DNA from: Variovorax flavidus | GTDB taxonomy: Bacteria > Pseudomonadota > Gammaproteobacteria > Burkholderiales > Burkholderiaceae_C | DNA length: 64,000 nt | Direction: 5' to 3' | Assembly (NCBI RefSeq): GCF_030317145.1 | Contig: NZ_JASZYE010000003.1 | Span: 868,001 to 932,000, forward strand | Part shown: one piece after another, positions 53,382 to 63,973 of the stretch | How the letters are laid out: each line of letters opens with the position of its first letter | Position numbering within the stretch: the stretch's first letter is position 1 | Made by a program: the position numbers and the translations under genes | Notes under the pieces: model-generated | What the model saw: only the letters and a program-made list of their open reading frames with translations | Told to the model about the DNA's origin: nothing | Database searches by the model: none

Positions 53382-54006
53382 TCATGACTCCCAGATCGTG
53401 AAGTGCATACAGGATGATGGTCACTGCAAGAGCCACCTGGAGCACGCCGAGCACGGCTCCGAGGATCTCCAGCACGATGGCCGTCACGCCGCCCAGGATG
53501 CGGCGCGCAAAGAGCATGGCGACAAGATTCAACAGCATCACGCCGACCACGATGACAAAGATCGTCAGCATGCGCTCCACTTCGTGCGTGTGCGCGAGCA
53601 GCACGATGACCGACGCGGTGCCGTAGGGCGTGACCACGGTCGGAAAGGCGATGCGCATGGCCGCCGCCATCGGTGAATCCGGCAAGTGCGGCGGCGGTGT
53701 GGACGCCGGCGAATATTGCTCCAGCACCACGCGCATGCCCACGACGAAGAAGATGGCCCCTCCCGCAAGCAGGAGCGCGGGCGGCGAGATGGACCAGCTC
53801 TGCAGGAGTGCCCGCCCCACGAGGGCGCCTGCAATCACCGCGACGAGGGCGATCACGAAGGCACGGACCGCGATCTTCTTGCGCGCCGCGTCGTCCATCT
53901 CGTGCGTGAGCTTGGCAAAAGGTCCGATGACCTTCAACGGCCCGAGCATGACGAACATCAGCGTGAAGATGCTTCCCGCGCCCAGGGAGAAGTTCGTTTC
54001 GTGCAT
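53374..54006 (-). CDS. marC: MarC-family integral membrane protein
   Basis: Protein of 210 residues with six hydrophobic helices. FVMLGPLKVIGPFAKLTHEM and FPTVVTPYGTASVIVLL match MarC/UPF0056 proteins, whose function is unsettled. ATG at 54006; the 14-bp gap to the upstream HAD gene and overlap with the downstream gene place it in the operon. Confidence 0.88.
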   Translation of the reverse strand: MHETNFSLGAGSIFTLMFVMLGPLKVIGPFAKLTHEMDDAARKKIAVRAFVIALVAVIAGALVGRALLQSWSISPPALLLAGGAIFFVVGMRVVLEQYSPASTPPPHLPDSPMAAAMRIAFPTVVTPYGTASVIVLLAHTHEVERMLTIFVIVVGVMLLNLVAMLFARRILGGVTAIVLEILGAVLGVLQVALAVTIILYALHDLGVMNA

Positions 54007-54020
54007 GGACGGTCGTGGTG

Positions 54021-55037
54021 CTATTTGTCGAAGGAGAACACGCGGTTCCAGTCCCGCTTCATGTCGACCACGGTCCACGCCCTGGCCGTCGCTTCGTCCA
54101 GCGCCTTGTCCAGCTTGCCGATGTGCGATGTGCGGTCGTAGGCGTACTCACGGTCGGCATCGGTGTGGTGGACGATGCCCATGAAGCGAGGCCCGGACCC
54201 TGCGGCCGTCCACTCGAGCATCTGCTGGTCACCGTCGGAATTGCCGAACGCGAAGATCGGGCGCCGGCCGATGAAGCGCTGGATGCCGACCGGCTTGCCG
54301 GGGCCGTCGTCGACCAGATCGATCTTCGCGAGCCGCATGAGCACCGGCTTGCCGTCGCCCCCCATGCGAAACGCGAGTTGCCCCGTCGAGCCGACCACCT
54401 GCTCCGGCGGAATGCCGTAGGCCTTCTCGGTGAACACGCGCATGAACTCGACCCCGCCGCCCGAGACGATGAAGGTCTTGAAGCCGTTCTCGCGCAGGTA
54501 CGCGAGCAGTTCGAGCATGGGCTGGTAGACCAGCTCGGTGTAGGGCCGCTTGAAGCGTGGATGGCGCGCGTTCGCCAGCCATTGCGCCGCTGTCTCCGTG
54601 AACTCCTCGGTCGTCATGCCGGCATGGGTCGCGGCCAGGACCTGCATCACCCCTTTTTCGCCCGACGCGGCGAAGCCTTTCATGTCGCCCTTGAGGATCG
54701 CGCTGAACGGAGGCGTCGTCTTCCACTCCGGATGCTTCGGCGCCAGCGCCTTCACGCGGTCGAGCGCAAAGGCGAACTGGAAGTAGATCGGCTGCTCGGC
54801 CCACAGGGTGCCGTCGTTGTCGAACACCGCGATGCGCTCTGCCGGCGGGATGAAGGTCGCAGCGCCGGGCGAGGTCACATCGGCGACGAACTTCAGGATG
54901 GCCTGCTTCGCGGGGCCGTCGTTCCACGAGGGAAGCCCCTGTGACTGCGCGTGCGCCATCGCGGCCATCAGCAGCAGCGCCGCGGCGGCCATGAAACGCC
55001 GAAGCGTTCGGATCGAAGAGTTTCCTAGCATGTTCAT
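54021..55037 (-). CDS. Secreted HAD-superfamily phosphatase-like protein
   Basis: Protein of 338 residues with a signal peptide (TLRRFMAAAALLLMAAMAHA). HAD motif I AVFDNDGTLW (Asp73 and Asp75), motif II TFIVSGGG and motif IV FAFGNSDGDQQML are present. It resembles a second HAD gene at 59064, which lacks a signal peptide, along its length (shared SWNDGPAK / SWTDGPAK, GIPPEQV / GIPPERV, RDWNRVF / RDWNKVF). Likely a periplasmic phosphatase of unknown substrate. The last step may be paired with the sulfatase operon's other hydrolases. Confidence 0.85.
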   Translation of the reverse strand: MNMLGNSSIRTLRRFMAAAALLLMAAMAHAQSQGLPSWNDGPAKQAILKFVADVTSPGAATFIPPAERIAVFDNDGTLWAEQPIYFQFAFALDRVKALAPKHPEWKTTPPFSAILKGDMKGFAASGEKGVMQVLAATHAGMTTEEFTETAAQWLANARHPRFKRPYTELVYQPMLELLAYLRENGFKTFIVSGGGVEFMRVFTEKAYGIPPEQVVGSTGQLAFRMGGDGKPVLMRLAKIDLVDDGPGKPVGIQRFIGRRPIFAFGNSDGDQQMLEWTAAGSGPRFMGIVHHTDADREYAYDRTSHIGKLDKALDEATARAWTVVDMKRDWNRVFSFDK

Positions 55038-55055
55038 TTCGCTTTCACCATCGGA

Positions 55056-57617
55056 CTACCGGCGCCCCCGGAATCCACCGCCGCCATGGAAGCCGCCGCC
55101 TCCAAATCCGCCACCAAACCCGCCGCCTCCGCCTCCGCGAAATTCGCCGCCACCGAAGGAGCGTTGCATGCCCATCGATGACTCGCGAAGGTCTGCCGAA
55201 CGCTGGGCCCCGAAGTCGCGCGCACCGCGGTCGCTGTCGAGTTGCTGGAAATGCTGCTGCTCGCTGCCGCCGAGGCCACCCGCCGCGTCGCGCGTCGCCT
55301 GTGCCTGCCCCTGGAACTCGCCGCCGCTGCGCGCGGATTGATCCTCCCAGCCGCTCGGCGTCGCCTTCTGCCAGCCGTTGCCGGTGTTGCGGTAGACGTT
55401 GCCGTCCTTGCCGGCGTAGACGTCGTTGCCGACGTGCGCGACCGTCCCGCCTCCCTCGCCTGTGGCGCGGCCGTAGGTCGTCACCTGGCCGGTGTTCTGG
55501 TTGTAGACGGCGCCCCTGCCGCCCGACACCTCGTTGCCCGTGTAGGCATTGCCTGCCGTGCCCCGCGCACCGACCGTGACACTGCCGCCCGGCCCTGTGG
55601 CCACGCCACGGGAGCCGGCCGCATAGTTGCCCGTGTAGACATTGCCGACCGCGCCGCGCTGGCCCGCCGAGGCAACGCCGGTGCGGGAGTTGTACGAAGA
55701 GCCGACCTGGCCGGCCCAGGCGTTGCCGGTCCACGCGTTGTAGCCGCCACCCACGCGCGTCACGCTCGCGCGATTGCCCCACTGGCTGTAGATGTTGCCG
55801 GAGTACCCGGCCCAGCCGCCGGGGCCCCAGGCCACCGCGCCGCCGCGCGGCCCGAATGCCGCACCGCCCCAGACCGGCGCAGCCCATGGCCCCCAGTACG
55901 GATACGGCCCCCAGCCCCACCCCGTCGCCACCGTGGCCGCACCCCACGCCCAGCCGAGACCGAAGGCCACGGCCCAACCGGTCCAGGGCGTGTAGGCCAC
56001 CGCCGCACCGTAGCCGTAGGTCACGGGCGGGCCATACCAGACGGTGCCGACCCATGGGTCGTAGACATAGCCCGTGCCATAGACCACGACGCCCGATACC
56101 GGATCGACGATCGAGCCCATGTAGCCCGGCGAATAGCCGACGTAGACGGTATCGGGAGTCGTCTCGTAGACCCGTACAAAGGTCACGTAGTGCAGCGGCG
56201 AACTCGGCGGGATGGCATAGATGGCGGCCGGCACCGACCGGGCAACGGCCCATGGACCGCGCACCGAGCCCGCGACGAACCACACGCCGTTCTCCACCGC
56301 GTAGTAGGCGCTGTCGCTCACCCGGATGATCGGCGTCGGCGAGTTCGCGACGTAGGACAGCGAGGTGCCGTCGATGGTCCTGAAGCTCGGCTCGCCGTCG
56401 AAGCGCGGCGTCTTGAGTTGCGTACCCGCAACCTTCACCGCTGCGGTCTGCGGCACCGAAGCCGCGATCGCCGCCTCGCGCGCCTGCGACGTGCCCGCGA
56501 TCGATGCCTTCACGTTCTCCTTCGGGCTGTCGTCGGGAATCTTCGCGAACTCCGCCGGCAAGGCATTGGCCGGCACGTACTGCCATGGGCCGTTGTCGGT
56601 GGTGGAACGGAACCAGCGCCCGGCGATGAGCACGTAGGTCATGTTGTCCAGCATGTTCTTGAAGATGTTGCCTGTCGTGTTTTCGACGTAGAGCAACTGC
56701 GCACCGTTCACCGGCACTGGGCGCGGCGTGCCGTCGGTCACGATGAGTTCCGTCGGCGCGGTCGCCACGACGATCGCCGGCGTCTGGCTGTCGAGGCGCG
56801 GCGCCGGACGGTCGGCCGTGGACTGGCCCGTGAGCGGATCGATCGAATGCGCATCGGAAGCCTGCTGGAAGGCCTTGCCGAGCGCGGCCGACGGCGCGTG
56901 CAGGACCGCCCACGGCCCGCCGATGGCCGGCGCATTCATCCAGCCATCAAACACCTTGAGGTAGTGCGTGCCCGTGCCGTCGCGCAGCAGCAGCGGCCGG
57001 GTGTTGAGCACGCGCTCGAAGGGCAAGCCCTGCATCCGGCCGTACCTGGGCTCGCCATCGATGTAGACCAGGATGGCGGGCACGGTCGAGAACACGATCT
57101 GCGGCGGGTCGTTGCGCAGCGGCAGGCGGTCGGCCGTCTGCTGCGTTTCCACGATGTGCATCGCGGCTTCGAGACGGTCCAGCGCGATCGTGCGCGATTT
57201 GCCGCCGATGGCCTGCGCGATCGCGTCGCTCCAGGCCTTGGACTGCACCTGCGTCGATGACGGAAAGTCGATCTTGGTCAGGCGAACGCTGTCGATGGTG
57301 ACCACGCGCCGGCTCTTGTCCGTGAGCGTGCGGGCATCGAAGGTCACGACGCCGTAGCGGGTCTCCGGGTGATCGGCGCCGATCTCCACCTGCACCGCCG
57401 AGCGGCCTGCGAGCCTGACGCCGTCCCAGCTGTCGAGCTGCGGCTCGTAGACCATCATGGTCACGTTGCCCGTCTTCACGGTGCGCGGCCATGGCGTCTC
57501 CGCACCGATGGCCGCGGCGCCCGAAGCCGTCGCGTCCTGCGCCCAGGCCGTACCGCCCTGACCCCACGCGACGAAACAGATCGCCAGGATGACCACGCCG
57601 CCTGCAACACGTCTCAT
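55056..57617 (-). CDS. Large secreted Trp/Tyr/Gly-rich repeat protein
   Basis: Protein of 853 residues with signal peptide (RRVAGGVVILAICFVAWGQG). Residues 30-470 form a predicted beta-rich region with repeated GPWAVxxxVP-type and WFRSTTDNGPWQYVPANALP segments; 480-590 is Trp/Tyr/Gly-rich (YVGYSPGYMGSIVDPVSGVV); 600-760 carries loose repeats of GNVYTGNYAAGSRG and GNAWAGQ type; the last 40 residues are almost pure GGGFGG and end GGFRGRR. Similar Burkholderiales proteins have been labelled carbohydrate-binding family V/XII. It may be a surface or matrix protein. Central to the 9-gene operon, 26 bp after DUF1254. Confidence 0.78.
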   Translation of the reverse strand: MRRVAGGVVILAICFVAWGQGGTAWAQDATASGAAAIGAETPWPRTVKTGNVTMMVYEPQLDSWDGVRLAGRSAVQVEIGADHPETRYGVVTFDARTLTDKSRRVVTIDSVRLTKIDFPSSTQVQSKAWSDAIAQAIGGKSRTIALDRLEAAMHIVETQQTADRLPLRNDPPQIVFSTVPAILVYIDGEPRYGRMQGLPFERVLNTRPLLLRDGTGTHYLKVFDGWMNAPAIGGPWAVLHAPSAALGKAFQQASDAHSIDPLTGQSTADRPAPRLDSQTPAIVVATAPTELIVTDGTPRPVPVNGAQLLYVENTTGNIFKNMLDNMTYVLIAGRWFRSTTDNGPWQYVPANALPAEFAKIPDDSPKENVKASIAGTSQAREAAIAASVPQTAAVKVAGTQLKTPRFDGEPSFRTIDGTSLSYVANSPTPIIRVSDSAYYAVENGVWFVAGSVRGPWAVARSVPAAIYAIPPSSPLHYVTFVRVYETTPDTVYVGYSPGYMGSIVDPVSGVVVYGTGYVYDPWVGTVWYGPPVTYGYGAAVAYTPWTGWAVAFGLGWAWGAATVATGWGWGPYPYWGPWAAPVWGGAAFGPRGGAVAWGPGGWAGYSGNIYSQWGNRASVTRVGGGYNAWTGNAWAGQVGSSYNSRTGVASAGQRGAVGNVYTGNYAAGSRGVATGPGGSVTVGARGTAGNAYTGNEVSGGRGAVYNQNTGQVTTYGRATGEGGGTVAHVGNDVYAGKDGNVYRNTGNGWQKATPSGWEDQSARSGGEFQGQAQATRDAAGGLGGSEQQHFQQLDSDRGARDFGAQRSADLRESSMGMQRSFGGGEFRGGGGGGFGGGFGGGGFHGGGGFRGRR

Positions 57618-57643
57618 GAGGTGCTCCTGATGATCCTGGTGAA

Positions 57644-59035
57644 TTACGACGCCCTGACCACCGCCGGCGGGGTCCAGCTGCCGTCGAGGGCTGCCGGCTC
57701 GGGCCAGTAGGACCGGATGTAGAGCGAGAACTCGCTCGTGCCATCGGCAGGCGCGGGCAGCCAGTTGCTCTCCTTGTCCGCACCCGGTGAATGGGCCTGC
57801 ACATGGATCGTCAGCGAGCCATCCTGGTCGTAGCGCAGCGCCTTGTTCTTGGTGCCGACCGAATACCGGGCAAGCGAGTTCGGCTCGAAGAAATGATGGC
57901 GGTTGTAGAGCGTCAGCGACCAGAAGCCCTTGACCGGTGGCGTCGCGCCCTTCGGGAAGGTCACCGTGTAGCGGTTTGCGCTGTTCAGCCTTTCGCCGTC
58001 ATCGTCAAGATCCTGATAGAAGTACATGGTCTCGTTCTGCTTGTTGACGAAGATGTTCGACTTCGCCACCGCCGTGCGCGTGAAGTAGTCGCTGCCGAAG
58101 CTCGCGCCGTTCGCGATGGTCGACCAGTGGTGCGGCAACTGCCGCCCGTAGTTCCTGAACTGGAACAGCGGCTCGACCAGTTCCTTGTCCGCCGCTGCCA
58201 GCGCCTGGTTGAAGACGTCCCTGACGCGCGCGTCCTTGCTCGCCGCATCCACTACCGCCAGCACCTGCGCGTAGCGCGCCGATTCGCCGGCCATCGGCTT
58301 CGCATCCGCGAGCGCACCCGGGAGCATGTCCAGGAACTTGTCCGGCGGCACCCACCTGGTCTCGGCGCCGTCGCCGCTGCTGTCCGACGGGGTCCTGACC
58401 GTCGGCACCTTGCGCCAATCGGTGACTTTCATCCTTCCGTCGAAGTCCGCCACCGGGTACAGGCCGATCTGGTTGATGGCCGGCTGCAGCGCCTGCAGAT
58501 CCTGCGCCGTGTCCTCGCGGAACACGCGCGGCACCACGACGCCGGTGCCGGTCTGGGACACGAACACCTTGCTGATGCCCTGCGGCACCGTGCCCACCCA
58601 GTTCGGACCCACCAGCAAGTAGAAGCCGGGACGGGTGCCATACATCCGCCCCAGCTCCGCAAAGCTGTCGGTGCGTGCATCCACCACCTGGTACACCCAG
58701 AAGCGATCGCCGAAGTCCGGCACCTGCACCACCACCGGCGACACGTCCAGCGCCAGGATGCTGTTGCCATAGACCACGTCCTGGTTGGGGCACGCCACCG
58801 CGCGCTCCGCCGGGTCGATGTAGTCGGTGAGCATGGTCACCGTGTTGAGCGGCCCGACCGGCAGCACGCCACCCAGCAGCATCGAATGAGGCAAGGGCCC
58901 AAAGGTGAGGCGCCGGTTGTAGACGTTGACGATCGGCCACGCCCAGAAGAAGGCATCGCGCGCGACATGGCGCACATAGTCGTCGGTGAGCTTCATCCGG
59001 GTGTCGGGGCCGGGGATCACGTGCGCCATCGTCAT
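57644..59035 (-). CDS. DUF1254/DUF1214 domain protein
   Basis: Protein of 463 residues. The N-terminal DUF1254 half (FFWAWPIVNVYNRRL, DQVVYGNSILALDVSP variants) and C-terminal DUF1214 half (ANRYTVTFPKGATPPVKGFW, SLTLYNRHHFFEPN) are complete. There is no signal peptide, unlike many family members. The function is unknown; DUF1254 proteins often occur near hydrolases and in stress loci. It is third in the operon, 28 bp after the cytoplasmic HAD gene. Confidence 0.88.
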   Translation of the reverse strand: MTMAHVIPGPDTRMKLTDDYVRHVARDAFFWAWPIVNVYNRRLTFGPLPHSMLLGGVLPVGPLNTVTMLTDYIDPAERAVACPNQDVVYGNSILALDVSPVVVQVPDFGDRFWVYQVVDARTDSFAELGRMYGTRPGFYLLVGPNWVGTVPQGISKVFVSQTGTGVVVPRVFREDTAQDLQALQPAINQIGLYPVADFDGRMKVTDWRKVPTVRTPSDSSGDGAETRWVPPDKFLDMLPGALADAKPMAGESARYAQVLAVVDAASKDARVRDVFNQALAAADKELVEPLFQFRNYGRQLPHHWSTIANGASFGSDYFTRTAVAKSNIFVNKQNETMYFYQDLDDDGERLNSANRYTVTFPKGATPPVKGFWSLTLYNRHHFFEPNSLARYSVGTKNKALRYDQDGSLTIHVQAHSPGADKESNWLPAPADGTSEFSLYIRSYWPEPAALDGSWTPPAVVRAS

Positions 59036-59063
59036 CTCCTGGTGAAATGCACCGGCGCGCGGC

Positions 59064-59984
59064 TCAGCCCGCGAACACCTTGTTCCAGTCGCGCCGCATG
59101 CTCACGACCTCGATGCCGTACGCGTCGGCGTGGTCCAGCGCTTCGACCAGCGGACTGAGACGGAACTCGCGGTCGTACGCGAATTCGCGCTCCGCATCGT
59201 CGTGATGCAGCAGCAATGCCAGCCGCGCGCCGCTTCCCGACTTCACATAGCGCAGCATCGACAGGTCCCCGTCGGAATTGCCGAAGGCGAGGATCGGCCG
59301 CCTTCCGATGTGCAGCCCGATGTTCTGCGGCTTGACGTCGCGGTCGTCGAAGCTGCCCAGCTCCGGGAGCTTGAAGAGTTCGGCGCGCCCGTCGCGCATC
59401 TCGAAACGCGTCTTGACGCTGCTGCCGATCACCCGCTCGGGCGGGATGCCGTAGACCTCTTCCGCAAAGGCGCGCATCAGGTCGATGCCGCCGCCGGAGA
59501 CGATGAAGTTCTTGAAGCCGTTGGCACGCAGGTGGTCGAGCAACTCGATCTGCGGTTGATATACGCACTGCGTGTAGAGCCGCCCGAGCTTGGGGTGCCG
59601 GGCCGAGGCCAGCCAGGCACGCGCCGCGCTCATGAACTCATCCTCGGTCAACCCGGCGTGCGTGGCGAACGCGACTTCGAAGGCGCCCTGCTTGCCCAGG
59701 CTCGCGATGGTCTTCAGATCGTGCTCGAGGAAGGCCTTGTAAGGCTGGCGATCCTTCAAGGTCGGATCCTTCCCGGCCAACGCCCGGAGGCGGTCGTCGG
59801 CAAAGAAGAGTTGCGACTGCATCGGCTGCTCGCACCACAAGGTGCCGTCATTGTCGAAAGTCGCGATGCGCTCCGCGGGCCGCACGAAGTCGGGCCCGCC
59901 CTCCTTCGTCACGCGGGCGACGAAGTCGAGCAGGGTCCGCTTGGCCGGACCGTCGGTCCAGGAGACAAGAGGAGCTCCGTCCAT
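59064..59984 (-). CDS. Cytoplasmic HAD-superfamily phosphatase-like protein
   Basis: Protein of 306 residues (ATG 59984; a TTG four codons earlier is less likely). HAD motifs FDNDGTLW (Asp44 and Asp46), NFIVSGGG and LAFGNSDGDLSM are intact, with a long cap between. It is a clear paralogue of the secreted HAD protein at 54021 but has no signal peptide. Immediately downstream of the sulfatase (30 bp). Phosphatase activity is expected from the motifs; substrate unknown. Confidence 0.87.
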   Translation of the reverse strand: MDGAPLVSWTDGPAKRTLLDFVARVTKEGGPDFVRPAERIATFDNDGTLWCEQPMQSQLFFADDRLRALAGKDPTLKDRQPYKAFLEHDLKTIASLGKQGAFEVAFATHAGLTEDEFMSAARAWLASARHPKLGRLYTQCVYQPQIELLDHLRANGFKNFIVSGGGIDLMRAFAEEVYGIPPERVIGSSVKTRFEMRDGRAELFKLPELGSFDDRDVKPQNIGLHIGRRPILAFGNSDGDLSMLRYVKSGSGARLALLLHHDDAEREFAYDREFRLSPLVEALDHADAYGIEVVSMRRDWNKVFAG

Positions 59985-60014
59985 GGCAGCCAGCAACCTG
60001 GGCCATCGAGGCCC

Positions 60015-61580
<1,566 letters not shown>

Positions 61581-61732
61581 TGAGAGCTCCTTGGTTGGTG
61601 CATGGTCATTCGCCCGCCGCTCCGGGCGGAACCCGGCCGGTCAGGGCGATCGATGGGCGCGGGCGCGACTGAACTCCGCCGCGCCGGGGCGTACCGCTAG
61701 CATGCGCACGCCGTCCGCAAAGCGCACTTGTC

Positions 61733-61770
61733 CCAAGGTGAAGCGCCCCTTGCACCTTGGTGCAAGGGGC
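61733..61770. promoter_or_regulatory. Overlapping, mutually exclusive inverted repeats
   Basis: A 12-bp perfect dyad GCCCCTTGCACC / GGTGCAAGGGGC (61745-61756 and 61759-61770) with a 2-base loop overlaps a second dyad CCAAGGTG (61733-61740) / CACCTTGG (61753-61760). Only one pairing can exist at a time. It lies between the SDR stop and the sulfatase start, with no U-run. Confidence 0.5.
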
Positions 61771-61829
61771 CGCGGACACTTGGCCCGAACGTCAGAAGGG
61801 TCTTGAGGAAAGAGGCCTTCCCCGGGGCC

Positions 61830-62537
61830 TCAGGCGTCGAGCGTCAGGTGCTGCCCGTGCAACGCCGCAGCGGCAGGAGACGCCAGGAAGCCGATGGTCT
61901 GCGCCGCCACGCCGGTCGACACCCACCCGGCCGGATTGGCATCGGGCATGGCCTGCCGGTTGGCGGGCGTGTCGAGCACGCTGGGCGCGACGCTGTTGAC
62001 GTTGATGCCGTGCGGCGCCAGCTCGGCTGCCGAGGCTTCGACCAGGCGCTGCAAGGCGCTCTTCGACGCGATGTAGGCCGACATGGCCGCGGCGCCGCGG
62101 GATGCCGTCTTGGCGGTGACGGCGATCACGCTGCCGGCCTTGCGTTCGATCATCGAAGGCACCAGCGCCTGCGAGACCGCCACGAAGGACCAGGCGTTCA
62201 GGGTCATCATCCGGTCCCAGGCCTCGCGGCTCAGCCCGTGGACGGGCTCGCCCATCTCGAAGCCGCCTGCAATGTGGACCAGCGCATCGACCTGCCTGAA
62301 GGCGCCGAGGATGCGCTGCGCCGCCCCGGCCATGGCCGGCACCGAGGTGACGTCGGCTTCGATCAGCAGGTGCTGCGAGTTCTCGAGCCCCGGAAAGGTG
62401 CTCGACAGGTGCTCCATCCGATGGTCGATGAGCGCCACGCGGGCGCCCTGGTCGAGAAAGTGCTGCACGACGGCGCGGCCCAGCGCGCCTGCCGCGCCGG
62501 TCACGACCACGTGGCGGAGGGTGTTGGCTTCGATCAT
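61830..62537 (-). CDS. Short-chain dehydrogenase/reductase
   Basis: SDR protein of 235 residues. Cofactor motif VVVTGAAGALGRAVV, NNAG-equivalent VHIAGGFE, and catalytic YIASK (Tyr-x3-Lys) are present; the usual catalytic Ser is in VTAKTASRG. The ATG at 62537 has GGAG upstream. Divergent from beta-ketothiolase across 114 bp, and upstream of the sulfatase operon on the same strand. Substrate unknown. Confidence 0.88.
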   Translation of the reverse strand: MIEANTLRHVVVTGAAGALGRAVVQHFLDQGARVALIDHRMEHLSSTFPGLENSQHLLIEADVTSVPAMAGAAQRILGAFRQVDALVHIAGGFEMGEPVHGLSREAWDRMMTLNAWSFVAVSQALVPSMIERKAGSVIAVTAKTASRGAAAMSAYIASKSALQRLVEASAAELAPHGINVNSVAPSVLDTPANRQAMPDANPAGWVSTGVAAQTIGFLASPAAAALHGQHLTLDA

Positions 62538-62651
62538 TGGAGGCTCCTTGTTCGGGGCACGGATGGTAACGCCGGCGTCAGCGAGGTCCGCGGCGAACGG
62601 CCCCTGGACTGGCATCATCGACCTTTTCGTTTTTTGCATCGGAGACTTTTC

Positions 62652-63833
62652 ATGAAAGAAGTGGTTGTTGTCAGCGGCGTGCGCACCGCCATCGGAACCT
62701 TCGGCGGCGCCCTCAAGGACGTTCCGCCGACCAAGCTCGCGGCGCTGGTCACGAGGGAGGCGCTGGCACGCGCCAAGGTCGACGGCAAGGACGTCGAGAA
62801 CGTCGTCTTCGGCCACGTCATCAACACCGAGCCGCGCGACATGTACATGGCGCGCGTGGCCGCCATCGAAGGGGGCTGCGCCCAGGAGACGCCGGCACTG
62901 ACCGTCAACCGCCTGTGCGGATCGGGCCTGCAGGCCATCGTGAGCGCGGCGCAGAGCATCCAGCTCGGCGACGCCAAGGTGGCCGTGGGCGGTGGCGCCG
63001 AGAGCATGAGCCGCGCGCCCTTCGCCTCGCTCAGCGCACGCTGGGGCGCGCGCATGGGCGACACCAAGATGGTCGACATGATGCTCGGCGCGCTGCACGA
63101 CCCCTTCCAGACAGTCCACATGGGCATCACGGCGGAGAACGTCGCGAAGAAGTGGGGCATCAGCCGCGAGACACAGGACCAGACGGCGCTCACCAGCCAC
63201 CAGCGCGCCCAGAAGGCGATCGAGAGTGGTTATTTCAAGTCGCAGATCGTTCCGGTGACGCTGGAAAGCCGCAAGGGCACGACCCAGTTCGACACCGACG
63301 AGCACGTGCGCTTCAACGCGAAGCTCGAGGACATGAGCAAGCTCAAGCCCGCCTTCCTGAAGGAGAACGGCACCGTGACCGCGGGCAACGCGTCCGGCGT
63401 CAATGACGGCGCCGCCGCGGTCGTGCTGATGGAAAAGGAAGAAGCCGCACGGCGCGGCCTCAAGCCGATGGCGCGCGTCGTGGCCTACGCCTTCGCCGGC
63501 GTCGATCCGGCCTACATGGGCATCGGCCCGGTCCCAGCATCGCGCAAGGCGCTGGAAAAGGCGGGACTGAAGGCCTCCGACATGGACGTGATCGAAGCCA
63601 ACGAAGCCTTCGCCGCGCAGGCCTGTGCCGTGAGCAAGGACCTGGAACTCGACCCTGCCAAGGTGAACCCCAACGGCTCGGGCATCTCGCTCGGCCACCC
63701 CGTGGGCGCGACCGGGGCGCTGATCACCGTCAAGGCCCTGTACGAGCTGGAACGCATCCAGGGCCGCTACGCGCTCGTGACCATGTGCATCGGCGGCGGA
63801 CAGGGCATTGCGTGCATTTTTGAAAGACTGTGA
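62652..63833 (+). CDS. Acetyl-CoA acetyltransferase / beta-ketothiolase
   Basis: Thiolase of 393 residues, full length. Active Cys89 in NRLCGSGLQA, His in SLGHPVGATGA near 350 and Cys in CIGGGQG near 380. It condenses or cleaves acyl-CoA plus acetyl-CoA; whether it serves polyhydroxybutyrate synthesis (PhaA/BktB) or degradation (AtoB) cannot be told here. GGAG lies 7 bp upstream of the ATG. The tRNA-Lys promoter follows the gene. Confidence 0.93.
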   Translation: MKEVVVVSGVRTAIGTFGGALKDVPPTKLAALVTREALARAKVDGKDVENVVFGHVINTEPRDMYMARVAAIEGGCAQETPALTVNRLCGSGLQAIVSAAQSIQLGDAKVAVGGGAESMSRAPFASLSARWGARMGDTKMVDMMLGALHDPFQTVHMGITAENVAKKWGISRETQDQTALTSHQRAQKAIESGYFKSQIVPVTLESRKGTTQFDTDEHVRFNAKLEDMSKLKPAFLKENGTVTAGNASGVNDGAAAVVLMEKEEAARRGLKPMARVVAYAFAGVDPAYMGIGPVPASRKALEKAGLKASDMDVIEANEAFAAQACAVSKDLELDPAKVNPNGSGISLGHPVGATGALITVKALYELERIQGRYALVTMCIGGGQGIACIFERL

Positions 63834-63897
63834 ACGGGTGCCTGAAAGTTGTGGCTATAATCGTGGGATTGCCTGAAACGACATACCAGTCAATCAG

Positions 63898-63973
63898 GGG
63901 CTCTTAGCTCAGTTGGTAGAGCAGCGGACTCTTAATCCGTAGGTCGAGTGTTCGAGTCACTCAGGGCCCACCA
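63898..63973 (+). tRNA. tRNA-Lys (anticodon CTT)
   Basis: 76-nt cloverleaf: acceptor GGGCTCT with AGGGCCC, D-arm GCTCAGTTGGTAGAGC, anticodon loop CTCTTAA reading CTT, T-arm GAGTG-TTCGAGT-CACTC, encoded CCA. A perfect -10 TATAAT lies at 63856-63861, about 37 bp upstream. Confidence 0.96.

Noticed and set aside
55242..57260. A 672-codon plus-strand frame over the Gly-rich secreted protein
   Set aside because: The minus-strand protein has a clear signal peptide and operon spacing; the plus frame looks like composition artefact.
62538..63698. Upstream extension of the SDR frame to 63698
   Set aside because: It runs antisense through the thiolase gene; the ATG at 62537 with GGAG and the Rossmann motif directly after it marks the true start.
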